From Chlorobiota bacterium (GTDB lineage: Bacteria > Bacteroidota > Bacteroidia > Bacteroidales > JAADGE01), in NCBI GenBank assembly GCA_013152535.1, contig JAADGE010000001.1, forward strand, positions 64,007 to 128,006: a DNA stretch of 64,000 nucleotides, written 5' to 3'. Below the pieces are notes generated by a model that saw only the letters and a program-made list of their open reading frames with translations, was not told the origin of the DNA and ran no database searches. Positions 33,966-43,510 of the stretch are shown here, one piece after another (within the stretch, counting starts at the first letter, position 1; the number at the start of each line of letters is the position of its first letter). The translations under genes and the position numbers were made by a program.

Positions 33966-34933
33966 ATAAAAAAGATTTCAGAATTATTTTTATGGGAACA
34001 CCTGATTTTGCAACAGAAAGTTTAAAAATGCTGCATACAAACGGTTTTAATATTGTTTCCGTAATAACAGCACCTGATAAACCTGCCGGAAGAGGACGAA
34101 ATATACAAGAATCTGCCGTTAAGAAATATGCTGTCGCAAATAATATTCACATTTTACAACCGACCAATTTAAAAGCTGAATCTTTTATTTCCGAATTAAA
34201 AAATTTAAAAGCCGATTTGCAAGTTGTTGTTGCTTTCAGGATGTTACCGGAAATCGTTTGGTCAATGCCGAAATTCGGAACCGTAAATTTGCATGCCTCA
34301 CTCCTTCCCCGGTACAGAGGTGCTGCACCGATTAATCATGCAATTATTAACGGTGAAACTAAAACAGGTGTGACAACTTTTTTTATTGAAAAAGAAATTG
34401 ATACCGGAAATATTATCTTTAAAAAAGAAATTGAAATTCTCCCTGATGAAACTGCCGGAGAATTGCATGATAAGTTGATGAGAACAGGCGGAAAATTAAT
34501 TATAAAAACCGTTGAATCGATAATGAATAATACGGTTAAAATTATTTCACAAAAAGAGTTATTAAAAGATACTGTAAACATTAAACCGGCTCCGAAAATT
34601 TTTAAAGATAATTGTGAAATTAACTGGGAAAATACAACGGATAAAATTTATAATTTTATAAGAGGACTAAGTCCCTATCCTGCTGCTTATACAAATATTG
34701 CAGATAAAAAATATTTTATGCTGAAAATTTTTAAATCTGAAAAAAATATTAAAAAGCATACGTTAAAAAGCGGGAATATTATTTCTGATAATAAATCGTT
34801 TATTAAAATCTCAACTCTTGACGGTTACATTGACTTAAAAGAATTACAATTGCAAGGAAAAAAGCGGATGAACACAAAGGAATTTTTAAACGGTTTTGAT
34901 ATTTCCGGTTATAGAATTATTAACAAAAGCTAA
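33962..34933 (+). CDS. fmt: methionyl-tRNA formyltransferase
   Basis: This 323-residue enzyme formylates initiator Met-tRNA using 10-formyltetrahydrofolate. The N-terminal Rossmann-like catalytic domain has IIFMGTPDFA (8-17), Asn109 and His111 in NLHASLLPRYRGAAP, and Asp147 in EIDTGN; the C-terminal OB-like domain starts near 215. The length is normal. It shares a 4-bp overlap with the glycosylase gene. No deformylase gene is beside it. Confidence 0.96.
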   Translation: MNKKDFRIIFMGTPDFATESLKMLHTNGFNIVSVITAPDKPAGRGRNIQESAVKKYAVANNIHILQPTNLKAESFISELKNLKADLQVVVAFRMLPEIVWSMPKFGTVNLHASLLPRYRGAAPINHAIINGETKTGVTTFFIEKEIDTGNIIFKKEIEILPDETAGELHDKLMRTGGKLIIKTVESIMNNTVKIISQKELLKDTVNIKPAPKIFKDNCEINWENTTDKIYNFIRGLSPYPAAYTNIADKKYFMLKIFKSEKNIKKHTLKSGNIISDNKSFIKISTLDGYIDLKELQLQGKKRMNTKEFLNGFDISGYRIINKS

Positions 34934-34983
34934 TTTATAATTTCATTCGGTTTCATTATTATTACAAGCAAATAACTCATTAA

Positions 34984-36360
34984 ATGATTGATATTTACGA
35001 TACAAATAATTATTTTTTTATAGGAATTTCCGGTGACGGAATGAGTGCTGTTGCTCAATATTTGGCAGGTATCGGAAAAAATGTTTCCGGTTCCGACCGT
35101 CGGTTTAACACTACTGACAAAACATACCGCCAAAAGCAATTGGAAAATGAAGGGATTAAGTGTTTTCCTCAAGATACTTCCGGCATAAAAGATAATACAG
35201 AGGTTGTAATCGTTTCTTCTGCCGTTGAACCGAGTGTCCCGGAATATCAATTTGCAAATGAAAAAAACATTCCGATTTTTATGCGTTCGGATTTATTGGC
35301 AGCAATCAGTAAAACAAAAAAAACAATAGCTGTTGCCGGAACATCAGGAAAGTCAACAGTTGCCGCTATGATATTTCATATTATGCAATTTGCCGAAAAA
35401 CAAGCTTCTTTAATTACGGGAGCCGGCTTAATTGAAATTCAAATATACGGGAAAATAGGTAATGCCGTTGCCGGAAAAGGCGAATATTTAATTATTGAAG
35501 CCGACGAATCCGACGGTTCTTTAATAAAATATAATCCGGAAACAGGAATCATTCTGAATATTGATAAAGATCATAAAGAAATTCCTGAATTAATGCAACT
35601 GTTTAAAACATTTGCCGAAAATTCAAACACATTAATTATTAATAATGATACGAACAGAACAAAATCGTTATCCGTAAAAAAGAAAAATAATTTTGGTTTT
35701 TCAAGGAGTTCAGGTTTCAGAATTAGTAATTTTAAACAAATCGGGTTTGAAATTATTTTCACAATAAACGGAATAGATTTTAAAATGCAGCAAATAGGAA
35801 AACACAATGCAGAAAATGCAGCTGCTGCCGTTGCTGCGTGTTCATTTGCCGGAATATCTGAAGAAACAGCTGCCGATGCTCTTAAATCTTACAAAGGTAT
35901 TTTCAGAAGACATCAAATTATTGAGGATTTAAACGGGATTACGCTTATTGATGACTATGCTCATAATCCGACAAAATTAGCTGCCTCAATCAGAGCCTGT
36001 CAATTCAGAGCACGAAGGTTAATCGTATGGTTTCAGCCTCACGGTTTTAAACCGACAAAATTTCTTCAAAATGAATTTGTAAATGAAATATCTTCTGTAT
36101 TAAGAGATAATGATGAAATTTGGATGTCGAAAATATATTATGCCGGAGGAACTGTTGAAAGAAATATAACAGCAGATGAGTTAATCCAAGCAATCAGTGC
36201 AAAAGGAAAAAAAGCATTTTTTTTAAACGACAGAGAAATGTTTCCGTATAAAATTAAGCACGAACTGAAATACGGCGATATTATTTTACTTACCGGTGCC
36301 AGAGACCCTTCTTTAAAAAATTTTGCAGAATTTGTAAAAGAAAAATTTTTCGCAAAATAA
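34984..36360 (+). CDS. Mur ligase family protein (MurC/Mpl-like)
   Basis: This 458-residue ATP-dependent ligase follows the MurC/Mpl order: an N-terminal nucleotide-binding fold (FIGISGDGMSAVAQYL, 12-27), the ATP loop AGTSGKST (118-125), the central domain (IIEADESDGSL, about 166) and the C-terminal domain with RRHQIIEDL and DDYAHNPTKLA (about 320). The usual murC genome context (mraY, murG, ftsQ) is absent, so this may be a second MurC-like enzyme, for example a recycling ligase. It adds an L-alanine or peptide to UDP-MurNAc if the family rule holds. Confidence 0.85.
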   Translation: MIDIYDTNNYFFIGISGDGMSAVAQYLAGIGKNVSGSDRRFNTTDKTYRQKQLENEGIKCFPQDTSGIKDNTEVVIVSSAVEPSVPEYQFANEKNIPIFMRSDLLAAISKTKKTIAVAGTSGKSTVAAMIFHIMQFAEKQASLITGAGLIEIQIYGKIGNAVAGKGEYLIIEADESDGSLIKYNPETGIILNIDKDHKEIPELMQLFKTFAENSNTLIINNDTNRTKSLSVKKKNNFGFSRSSGFRISNFKQIGFEIIFTINGIDFKMQQIGKHNAENAAAAVAACSFAGISEETAADALKSYKGIFRRHQIIEDLNGITLIDDYAHNPTKLAASIRACQFRARRLIVWFQPHGFKPTKFLQNEFVNEISSVLRDNDEIWMSKIYYAGGTVERNITADELIQAISAKGKKAFFLNDREMFPYKIKHELKYGDIILLTGARDPSLKNFAEFVKEKFFAK

Positions 36361-36409
36361 AAGAACATATCTCTGATTTTTTTCGTTAATATTTCGTACA
36401 TTTAGGATT

Positions 36410-37099
36410 ATGCAGGATTATGAATTTTTCATTTCTGGAATTAAAATTAACGAACCTTTTGCAACCTTTACCGATTTACTGGTTACAATTGTCTGTTTAT
36501 GGGCTTTTTTTAAATTGAGACAACAAAAAAGAAAAGATTTAGCTTTTAAATATTTTAATTTTTTCTTTTTGACTATGGCAATTGCCACTTTTTTCGGAGG
36601 AATTCTGGGACATGCATTCATTAATGAAATTAATTTTGCTTGGAAACTTCCGGGCTGGCTGACAAGTATGTTTTCTGTATCATTACTGGAAAGAGCCTCA
36701 ATAAAACACGCAAAAAAATATTTACATCCGAAGATTGCAAAAATTTATGAGTACGCTAATATTATTGAATTACTGACAATTGCAACAATTACATTTTCTA
36801 CTCTTGATTTTTTTTGGGTTGAAATACATTCAGGTTTCGGTTTGTTGTTTGTAATACTGCCTGTTCAATTATACACCTGGCTGAAAACAAAAAATAAAGG
36901 CAGTTTACTGTTTCTCTCAGGTGTTGCAATTTCATTAATATCAGCATTTTTCTTTATGAATAAATTGTCCTTAAATCATGTTATAAACTATTTGGCAATC
37001 AGTCATTTTTTTATGGCAATCGGTTCTTTTGTTTTTTATAAAGCTGCTGAAAAAGTTGTTTCCGATGATGTTTTTAAAAGAAAAATAAAATCGGGATAA
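36410..37099 (+). CDS. multi-pass membrane protein (DUF6962-like)
   Basis: This 229-residue protein has about seven membrane segments (about 18-36, 47-68, 76-93, 113-131, 137-154, 163-180, 190-212). Conserved-looking residues include Asp22 and the FGGILGHAF motif (62-70). It may belong to DUF6962; I am not certain. Its last 26 bases overlap the end of the converging PepSY-like gene. There is no functional clue. Confidence 0.7.
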   Translation: MQDYEFFISGIKINEPFATFTDLLVTIVCLWAFFKLRQQKRKDLAFKYFNFFFLTMAIATFFGGILGHAFINEINFAWKLPGWLTSMFSVSLLERASIKHAKKYLHPKIAKIYEYANIIELLTIATITFSTLDFFWVEIHSGFGLLFVILPVQLYTWLKTKNKGSLLFLSGVAISLISAFFFMNKLSLNHVINYLAISHFFMAIGSFVFYKAAEKVVSDDVFKRKIKSG

Positions 37100-37625
37100 T
37101 AATTCCCAAAGCAATATATATACTGCCTCTGCCCCACGCACCTTTTTTTCCTCGTACCATAAACAAAGAAGTAAAAGCCAAAAGAATTAAAGCACCGGCA
37201 AAAATATCGGAAAACCAAGTCCACCAAACATTAGGATTATAATGCAAATAATTAACCTGAAAGAATAAAGGCCTTTTTTTGACAAATTCGGCAACAACCT
37301 CACCGTCAGAAGGATTTACGGTAACAGAAGAACGACCGCTTAAATAAATTCTTAAAACAGAACCGTTTTCAACATAATTATAAGTTTTAAAAATATCTTT
37401 TGCATTTAATTTTTCGAGCAAGTTTATTATTTTTTTCTCGGAAATATTTTGTTTTGAAAAATCTCCGTCGGTATGAGTTTTAACAATTGTTACAATAAAA
37501 TTAGGATTCCAATCTTTTAAATGGTTTAATGCAATTCCTGAAATACCGTATATTATAGTTGCACCTATAAAGAAAAAGCCGATATCTCGGTGTAATATTC
37601 TGCTCCATTTCCTGAGTTGTTTCAT
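37074..37625 (-). CDS. PepSY-associated membrane protein
   Basis: This 183-residue protein starts with LRKWSRILHRDIGFFFIGATIIYGISG, the N-terminal helix of PepSY_TM proteins (residues about 4-30, His12 among them). A periplasmic PepSY-like region of about 90 residues follows, then the motif HYNPNVWWTWFSDIFAGALILLA (128-150) and a final helix. Full PepSY_TM proteins have four helices, and this is the compact three-helix type. They are linked to iron/siderophore or redox processes at the membrane; here the role is unknown. Confidence 0.82.
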   Translation of the reverse strand: MKQLRKWSRILHRDIGFFFIGATIIYGISGIALNHLKDWNPNFIVTIVKTHTDGDFSKQNISEKKIINLLEKLNAKDIFKTYNYVENGSVLRIYLSGRSSVTVNPSDGEVVAEFVKKRPLFFQVNYLHYNPNVWWTWFSDIFAGALILLAFTSLFMVRGKKGAWGRGSIYIALGIIIPILFFF

Positions 37626-37660
37626 TGTTTCGGAATAAATTCAAAACGACAAAAATAAAT

Positions 37661-38536
37661 TTAAATTTCTTTTCCGCAACAATGCTTAAATTTCTTTCCG
37701 CTTCCGCACGGACAGGAAGAATTTTTTCCTGTAATTTTTCTTTTTTTTATTGTAAACCGGCTGATACCGTCAGTTTTAAAAATTTGTTCAAGCATTTTGT
37801 ATAGTTCCGGATGTTTCTTTTTCAGAAGCTCGGGACGTTCAAAAAAATATTCGCTGATAACGGCAAAAAATTCAGAATTATTTGTTGCACCGTACGGATT
37901 TATATCTGATTTTCCCTCGTAAATTTCATCAATATTTTTTTTTATTAAATCGATCCACGGAATAACATATTGTTTTGAAAGCAAAATTTCAGGAACGCCG
38001 TCAACTGCTCCGTCTGCTTTGTCAATTAAATGCACAAACTCGTGAATTGCCGTATTCTTTTTATCCGTTTCATTTCTAAAACCGTTCAGCAAACTCTGTT
38101 TTGATAAAATCATTTTTCCTTCCATAAAACCGGAACCGACCATTCCGAGAACATGACTTCCGGAATTCATAGCAAAATCAGTATCAAATGATTGCGGATA
38201 TAACAATACCTCGTCCAAATTAAGATATCTCCATTCCGGAAATTCAAAAATAGGAATTACGGCACTTGCAGCAATCAAAACTCGATCGATATCTTCAACT
38301 TTAGTTTTTATGCCGGTTATTCTGCAATTCAGAAGAAATTCTTGAATTTTATATTCAAAACGTTTCCGTCCTTCTTCATTCAGATTTTTGTAAAAAATCA
38401 CGTTTTCATTAAGAATTTTTTTGTAAACATCGGAAAATTCCAATTTCGGGATTTTCCAGGCATTTTTCTTTTTAACATAAAAGATTACGATTATTATCAG
38501 AGAAACAGATACAAAAAGAGTTACTTGAGGAAGCAT
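37661..38536 (-). CDS. MtfA-like zinc peptidase with SEC-C motif
   Basis: This 291-residue protein has an N-terminal membrane anchor (about 5-21), then the M90 (MtfA) peptidase domain with zinc motif HEFVH at 165-169 and the downstream NSEFFAVISEYFFE (220-233) that carries the third ligand. A C-terminal SEC-C zinc knuckle (CPCGSGKKFKHCC) lies at 275-287. E. coli MtfA regulates the glucose PTS repressor Mlc, but no PTS is seen here. The SEC-C tail may bind nucleic acid or SecB-like partners. Confidence 0.88.
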   Translation of the reverse strand: MLPQVTLFVSVSLIIIVIFYVKKKNAWKIPKLEFSDVYKKILNENVIFYKNLNEEGRKRFEYKIQEFLLNCRITGIKTKVEDIDRVLIAASAVIPIFEFPEWRYLNLDEVLLYPQSFDTDFAMNSGSHVLGMVGSGFMEGKMILSKQSLLNGFRNETDKKNTAIHEFVHLIDKADGAVDGVPEILLSKQYVIPWIDLIKKNIDEIYEGKSDINPYGATNNSEFFAVISEYFFERPELLKKKHPELYKMLEQIFKTDGISRFTIKKRKITGKNSSCPCGSGKKFKHCCGKEI

Positions 38537-38546
38537 ATATTGGAGT

Positions 38547-39443
38547 CTAATGTTGTGAGTTTATTATATTTTTATTATCATCAACCGAGAATTCGGGTTG
38601 AATATTAATATGATGTATGCCTTTTTCATCAAGCATATTCTTTATTTTCAATAAAATTTCTTCAAATTCGGTTATAGAAATATTATTTTCCGTGTCGATA
38701 TGTGCTTCAAATATTACTTCGTGCTCGTCTAATTTCCAAATATGGATATGATGAGCATTTTTAACACCTTTAATAACAATAATTTCATTTGCCAATTCTC
38801 GTATATTAATATCTGCGGGAGTAAATTGCATAAAAATTTTAATACTTTCTTTAAAAATTCCCCAACTCATATAAATAAGATATAATGCAATTACCAATGA
38901 CAGAGCAGGGTCAATCCAATACAGTTTTAAATATTTTACTACAAATCCGCCTGCAAGCACGGCTATTGAAGTAAGCATATCAGTAAAAAGATGCAAATAT
39001 GCCGATTTCATATTTATACTTTCTTTAGCATCATTTTTTATCAATAATACACTTAACCCGTTTAATAAAATGCTTAATCCTGCAAGCCAAATTACAATAT
39101 TTCCATTTACTTTTTCGGGTGAAATAAGATGCCGAGTTCCTTCAACAAGCAGGGTAATTGCAATACCTATCAACATAGAAGAATTGAGAAAAGCAGCAAA
39201 TATTTCGGCTCGTTTATAACCGAAAGTTTTGGTCTCTGTAAGTTCCTTTCCGGACAATTTACGAGCAATATAGCTGATTACCAATGCAAAAACATCACTA
39301 AAATTATGAGCGGCATCCGAAAGCAAAGCCATACTGCCGGAAATAATTCCGCCAATAACTTGTGCAACCGTAATTATTAAATTCAAAACTATCGTAATAC
39401 CGATATTTTTTGTATTGTGTTCGTGATTATGATTATGCGACAT
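38547..39443 (-). CDS. cation diffusion facilitator (Zn/Co/Cd exporter)
   Basis: This CDF exporter has 298 residues if started at ATG 39443, which gives a His-rich N-terminus (MSHNHNHEH). An upstream ATG at 39500 would add 19 non-conserved residues and run across a promoter-like hairpin. It has six membrane segments with the metal-site motifs SDAAHNFSDVFAL and HLFTDMLTSIAV, and a cytoplasmic C-terminal domain (HHIHIWKLDEHEVIFEAHI in about 225-245). It exports Zn2+ or similar ions by proton antiport. Confidence 0.93.
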   Translation of the reverse strand: MSHNHNHEHNTKNIGITIVLNLIITVAQVIGGIISGSMALLSDAAHNFSDVFALVISYIARKLSGKELTETKTFGYKRAEIFAAFLNSSMLIGIAITLLVEGTRHLISPEKVNGNIVIWLAGLSILLNGLSVLLIKNDAKESINMKSAYLHLFTDMLTSIAVLAGGFVVKYLKLYWIDPALSLVIALYLIYMSWGIFKESIKIFMQFTPADINIRELANEIIVIKGVKNAHHIHIWKLDEHEVIFEAHIDTENNISITEFEEILLKIKNMLDEKGIHHINIQPEFSVDDNKNIINSQH

Positions 39444-39474
39444 TGAATAAATTTTCAGCAAGATACAAAAATGA

Positions 39475-39496
39475 TACGATGATAAAAAACATCGTA
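39475..39496 (-). promoter_or_regulatory. hairpin or operator upstream of the CDF gene
   Basis: TACGATG (39475-39481) and CATCGTA (39490-39496) form an inverted repeat around an A/T spacer, just upstream of a near-consensus -7 (CATTTTTG, minus strand, 39473-39466). A metal-responsive repressor could bind here; this is inference. Confidence 0.35.
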
Positions 39497-39540
39497 CCAT
39501 AAATGCACTATTAACTTTCTATGTTATATCCCAAATATTT

Positions 39541-40143
39541 TTAATTATTTGCACAATCCATACATACTTTTTTATCTCCTTTTATTCTTGCATATTCCGT
39601 AACTACCATTTCTCCGCACTCTTCACAAGCAAAACTGTTAAAAGTGTGAGCCGGTTCATTCCATTTATATTCAAATACTTCCGAAACGGTTAAAATATTT
39701 TCTTCCGGAGCATTTATTACCATTTGTACTAAGGGTTCGACTACTTCGTCAGGAACTTTTGTCGGAGGAATACCTTTTTCTCTGTAGTCTTTAAAAAATT
39801 CGGTTTTTTTGGTTTGGAGCATTGCTTGTGCTTTAGGGCAAACTCTTACCGCACGATTTGTTTTCTTATCAATTAAAGTTAAGGTCCATTTTCCTTTGTG
39901 CGTTTTTGTAATATTGCCTTTTCCTAAAGTGCAACCGGTAATTACCTGAATACCGTCTGCAAAACAAGTAGCACAATGATTTTCACCTAAATCCAAAATT
40001 GCTTGAAGTGCAGAATCCCCTGTTCGCTCAACACCTAATTTATTCATTGCTGCCGCACCGGCTCTTAAACCGTTAGGCATTGCCGGACATTTATGTCCGT
40101 GAAATTTTTGCCCGAATTCGAGCCAATCTTTTGCATTTGTCAT
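39541..40143 (-). CDS. FmdE-family cysteine-rich metal protein
   Basis: This 200-residue protein resembles the FmdE family (formylmethanofuran dehydrogenase subunit E-like), which is widespread outside methanogens with unknown function. The core shows HGHKCPAMPNGLRAG (15-29), CATC (57-60) and Cys71, a likely metal site. A C-terminal zinc ribbon has Cys173, Cys176, Cys194 and Cys197. It is the last gene of the arsenic operon, 13 bp after the TauE-like gene. A role in handling thiol-bound metal or arsenic is inferred only from context. Confidence 0.82.
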   Translation of the reverse strand: MTNAKDWLEFGQKFHGHKCPAMPNGLRAGAAAMNKLGVERTGDSALQAILDLGENHCATCFADGIQVITGCTLGKGNITKTHKGKWTLTLIDKKTNRAVRVCPKAQAMLQTKKTEFFKDYREKGIPPTKVPDEVVEPLVQMVINAPEENILTVSEVFEYKWNEPAHTFNSFACEECGEMVVTEYARIKGDKKVCMDCANN

Positions 40144-40156
40144 TTTTATTTTATTT

Positions 40157-40903
40157 TTATGTGTTAATGAAAATTTTCCAACATAATTTAATTGCCATAA
40201 TTAATAATATCACAGCCAATATTTTTTTTACCGATTGAGGATTTAATTTTTTCTGCATAAAAGCTGTTCCCAGAGTTGCACCGGCAAATCCCGCTGCCGA
40301 AGCAATTACAAGTAGTTTCCAATCAACGTTTCCCATTGACCAATAGGTCAAAAATCCTGAAAATGACGAAAACGGAACTACAAAAGCCGTAATTGCAGCA
40401 ATTTTTTTAGGATTAAAACCGAGCATTAACATTAACGGTGAAATTATACCGCCGCCGCCTATACCGAGCAAGCCCGACAGCAGTCCTGCAAAAGCACCTA
40501 TGCCGGAAAGCCAAAAATACGGAGTATCGGTTCTGTATGCTTCTTTTTCTTTTTTCTTCCAGAAAAAAAACATAAAACTTGAAAAAAGCAGAAAAACAAT
40601 GAATATGATTAAAATTATTCGATTAGAAAAATATTGCGAAACATAAGCTCCGATGATTGCAAATAAGAAAGAGAAAATAATAATAGGTATTCCGATTTTA
40701 AAATCCAGTCGTTTGTTTTTAATATTAGAAATACTTGCACCGGTTAAGCTTACGGTATTATAGAAAAGACCAACAGGTTTGGCAACATTTACGGGAATAC
40801 CGAATGATACCAAAATCGGAATTAAAATGATGGCTGCTCCTACTCCGCCGAGAGAGAAAATAAAAGCAGCAACAAATGATATTAATCCTATAAAGTAATC
40901 CAT
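40157..40903 (-). CDS. TauE/SafE family permease
   Basis: This 248-residue membrane protein has about eight segments in two repeats. The family motifs are seen as GGVGAAIILIPILV (19-32) and LLGIGGGGIISPLMLMLGF (145-163). The family exports sulfite, sulfoacetate or other small anions, and some members import sulfur compounds. It lies 10 bp after acr3 and 13 bp before the FmdE-like gene in the arsenic operon, so an organic or thiolated arsenic anion is a possible substrate; that is inference. Confidence 0.9.
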   Translation of the reverse strand: MDYFIGLISFVAAFIFSLGGVGAAIILIPILVSFGIPVNVAKPVGLFYNTVSLTGASISNIKNKRLDFKIGIPIIIFSFLFAIIGAYVSQYFSNRIILIIFIVFLLFSSFMFFFWKKKEKEAYRTDTPYFWLSGIGAFAGLLSGLLGIGGGGIISPLMLMLGFNPKKIAAITAFVVPFSSFSGFLTYWSMGNVDWKLLVIASAAGFAGATLGTAFMQKKLNPQSVKKILAVILLIMAIKLCWKIFINT

Positions 40904-40913
40904 TTTTTATTTC

Positions 40914-41948
40914 TTATTTTTCAAAATATTTTACTTTCATTTTCAATGCAACATTTACCAATAATATAAGTACAGGAACTTCAACCAACGGACCTATGAC
41001 GGCAGCAAATGCTTCGCCTGAATTTATCCCGAAAACGGCAATTGCAACAGCAATAGCCAGTTCAAAATTATTACTTGCAGCTGTAAAAGAGAGAGTCGTT
41101 GTTTTTTTATAATCTGTTCCCATTTTTTTACTGATAAAAAAAGAAACGAAAAACATAACAACAAAATAGATAATTAAGGGAACAGCAATTCGCAAAACAT
41201 CAAATGGTAATCTTACAATATAATCACCTTTTAACGAGAACATTACAAGAATTGTAAAAAGTAAAGCAATCAATGTAAGCGGACTGATTTTCGGCAAAAA
41301 CTTTGTTTGATACCATTGTTTGTTTTTAATTCTTATTAATAAATACCTTGTTAAAAAGCCGGCGATAAAAGGAATTCCGAGATATATCAAAACACTTTTC
41401 GCAATTTGCCCGATTGTGATATCGACTTCGGAACCGGGTAATCCGAATTTTTCGGGTAAAATTGTGATAAATACATACGCATAAACAGAAAAAAACAAAA
41501 CTTGAAAAATACTGTTTAAAGCCACTAAACCCGCAGCATATTCCGTGTCGCCTTTTGCCAAATCATTCCACACTATTACCATTGCAATACATCTTGCCAA
41601 GCCTATTAATATCAGTCCGGTCATATATTCCGGATAATCTTTAAGAAAAATTATTGCCAAAACAAACATCAGAACCGGACCTATAATCCAATTTTGAATA
41701 AGCGATAAAATCATCACTTTTCTGTTACGAAAAACATTCTTCAATTCTTCGTATTTCACTTTTGCAAGCGGCGGATACATCATTATGATAAGACCGATTG
41801 CAATAGGTAAATTTGTTGTACCGCTGCTCATTGAATTCCAAAATCCGGCGATACCCGGAAAGAAATATCCCGAGCCGATGCCGATAATCATAGCAAGAAA
41901 TATCCACAGTGTTAAATAACGATCGAGAAATTTTAATCTTTTTTTCAT
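40914..41948 (-). CDS. acr3: arsenite efflux transporter ACR3
   Basis: This 344-residue arsenite/H+ antiporter of the ACR3 type has ten membrane segments. It begins [18 protein letters not shown] and contains [24 protein letters not shown] (the Cys of the family site) and [14 protein letters not shown] near the end. The start is ATG 41948; an upstream TTG at 41966 would add six residues without family support. It follows arsC by 85 bp and pumps out the arsenite that ArsC makes. Confidence 0.95.
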   Translation of the reverse strand: MKKRLKFLDRYLTLWIFLAMIIGIGSGYFFPGIAGFWNSMSSGTTNLPIAIGLIIMMYPPLAKVKYEELKNVFRNRKVMILSLIQNWIIGPVLMFVLAIIFLKDYPEYMTGLILIGLARCIAMVIVWNDLAKGDTEYAAGLVALNSIFQVLFFSVYAYVFITILPEKFGLPGSEVDITIGQIAKSVLIYLGIPFIAGFLTRYLLIRIKNKQWYQTKFLPKISPLTLIALLFTILVMFSLKGDYIVRLPFDVLRIAVPLIIYFVVMFFVSFFISKKMGTDYKKTTTLSFTAASNNFELAIAVAIAVFGINSGEAFAAVIGPLVEVPVLILLVNVALKMKVKYFEK

Positions 41949-42033
41949 ATTGCTATTTTTTACCAATTATTAATCATACTTCAAATCTAATCTTCACATC
42001 AAATAATCAACTAATCACAACATAAGCTAATCA

Positions 42034-42450
42034 TCACATCAACTCCTTTTCATAAAAATCTCGAAAATCTCTTTGGATTTCATGTCTGATTCTTCTGAAT
42101 TCCGACAAAATAAATTCTTCATTGCCTTCTGCTTCTGCCGGATCGTCAAAACCTATATGTAAACGATGCTTGACATGTCCCGTAAACACCGGACAAGATT
42201 CTTTTGCACCGCCGCAAACAGTTATCACATAATCAAAATTCTCATTCACAAATTCTTGTACGTGCTTCGGCTTTGCTGAACTTATGTCAATATGGTATTC
42301 GGACATAACTTTTATTGCATTCGGATTCACTGCTTTACTCGGTTCAGTTCCTGCCGAAACGACTTCTAAATTTTTATCAAACGAATTTAAAAATCCTTCC
42401 GCCATTTGACTGCGGCAACTGTTGCCCGTACATAAAATTAATATCTTCAT
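42034..42450 (-). CDS. arsC: arsenate reductase (thioredoxin-coupled, LMW-PTP fold)
   Basis: This 138-residue enzyme reduces arsenate to arsenite. The P-loop is CTGNSCR (Cys7 to Arg13) and the redox relay cysteines are Cys79 and Cys86. The spacing 7-79-86 equals the 10-82-89 of S. aureus ArsC, so it uses thioredoxin, not glutaredoxin. Asp102/103 (FDDP) is the general acid. Its start overlaps the porin stop by 4 bp (ATGA). Confidence 0.96.
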   Translation of the reverse strand: MKILILCTGNSCRSQMAEGFLNSFDKNLEVVSAGTEPSKAVNPNAIKVMSEYHIDISSAKPKHVQEFVNENFDYVITVCGGAKESCPVFTGHVKHRLHIGFDDPAEAEGNEEFILSEFRRIRHEIQRDFRDFYEKELM

Positions 42451-43460
42451 ATATTTTGATTAAAAAAAATTTGTAATTGTACCGAAGCTGTATAATTTTG
42501 AATTAAATGATTGTTAATTTGAAAATAATTATCGAAAAATAATTTAATTTTACAGCTGTTTATCAAATAGTTATATCCGATATGGAAATACGGTAAATCT
42601 TTCGTTTCCGGTATTAAATCTTTGTAATCTTCGTATGCGAAAACTATTTCATTTTTTTTATTTAAACTTAACAAAGACAATAAATACCAACCGTCAGTTT
42701 TTTCTTTATTTAAAAAAGCCGTTAAATATTCAGCTTGAATTTTAACATTTTTATAGCAGTATTTAATGAAGAAATTATATCTGAAATCGTTACCGGAAAA
42801 TAAAACTGTATCCGGTAATACTTTCGGGATATTCAAATTATCTGCTTTTCGAAATTGACCTGACCAACCTGTTTGCAAATTTCCGTTCTCAAAAGGTATA
42901 TTTAAAACTGTTTTATGAGTTATCATCACACCTTTATTATTGAGGCGAAATTCTTTAATACCGTAGCCGTTAAAAATTCCTAAACTCAATTTAATAATAT
43001 TATTTTTAGTTTTTACATTCGCCTGAAAACCAATATCTCTGGCACCCAATGTCCCGTCCGGAATAAGACAATTAATTACTTTTGCTCTTTCAATTACGGG
43101 CAGACGGTAATCGGATTGAAATCGTTGCAAACTGTATCCGGGAACAAATTGTCCGAAGTCAAAAGACCAAACTCCTGTTTTATATCCGAGTTTAACATCT
43201 TGCAGGAAAAAAGTTTCATTATGAGTACTTGAAATAGTTGTTTGAATTTTATACGACCAATTTTCGGAAAAATCAGGAGCAGATTTCAACCAAAATTTTA
43301 ATCTTCGCAAAGAGAAATTATAATTATCTTTAAAATTTGATGAAAATCTGACTTGAGAATAAGCGTTCAGGTCTGCCTTATCGAAAATATTTTCGGATTT
43401 TTGAGCCCTAGAAACTGAGCATAAAGTGCCTATAATTAATGTTATACAAAACTTTTTCAT
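42447..43460 (-). CDS. phosphate-selective-porin-like outer membrane protein
   Basis: This 337-residue protein has a signal peptide (MKKFCITLIIGTLCSVSRAQ) and repeated amphipathic strands ending in an aromatic-rich C-terminus (VQLQIFF), as in OprO/OprP-type porins. Family-like stretches are YSQVRFSSNFKDN, FSLRRLKFWLKS, DFGQFVPGYSLQR and DIGFQA. It lies second in the arsenic operon, overlapping arsC by 4 bp. A porin for oxyanions in such an operon could serve phosphate uptake under arsenate stress or anion exit; neither is shown. Confidence 0.8.
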   Translation of the reverse strand: MKKFCITLIIGTLCSVSRAQKSENIFDKADLNAYSQVRFSSNFKDNYNFSLRRLKFWLKSAPDFSENWSYKIQTTISSTHNETFFLQDVKLGYKTGVWSFDFGQFVPGYSLQRFQSDYRLPVIERAKVINCLIPDGTLGARDIGFQANVKTKNNIIKLSLGIFNGYGIKEFRLNNKGVMITHKTVLNIPFENGNLQTGWSGQFRKADNLNIPKVLPDTVLFSGNDFRYNFFIKYCYKNVKIQAEYLTAFLNKEKTDGWYLLSLLSLNKKNEIVFAYEDYKDLIPETKDLPYFHIGYNYLINSCKIKLFFDNYFQINNHLIQNYTASVQLQIFFNQNI

Positions 43461-43510
43461 AAATAATATTTTTCGGATTTATTTTAAAACAACAAAAATG
43501 AAAAAATACT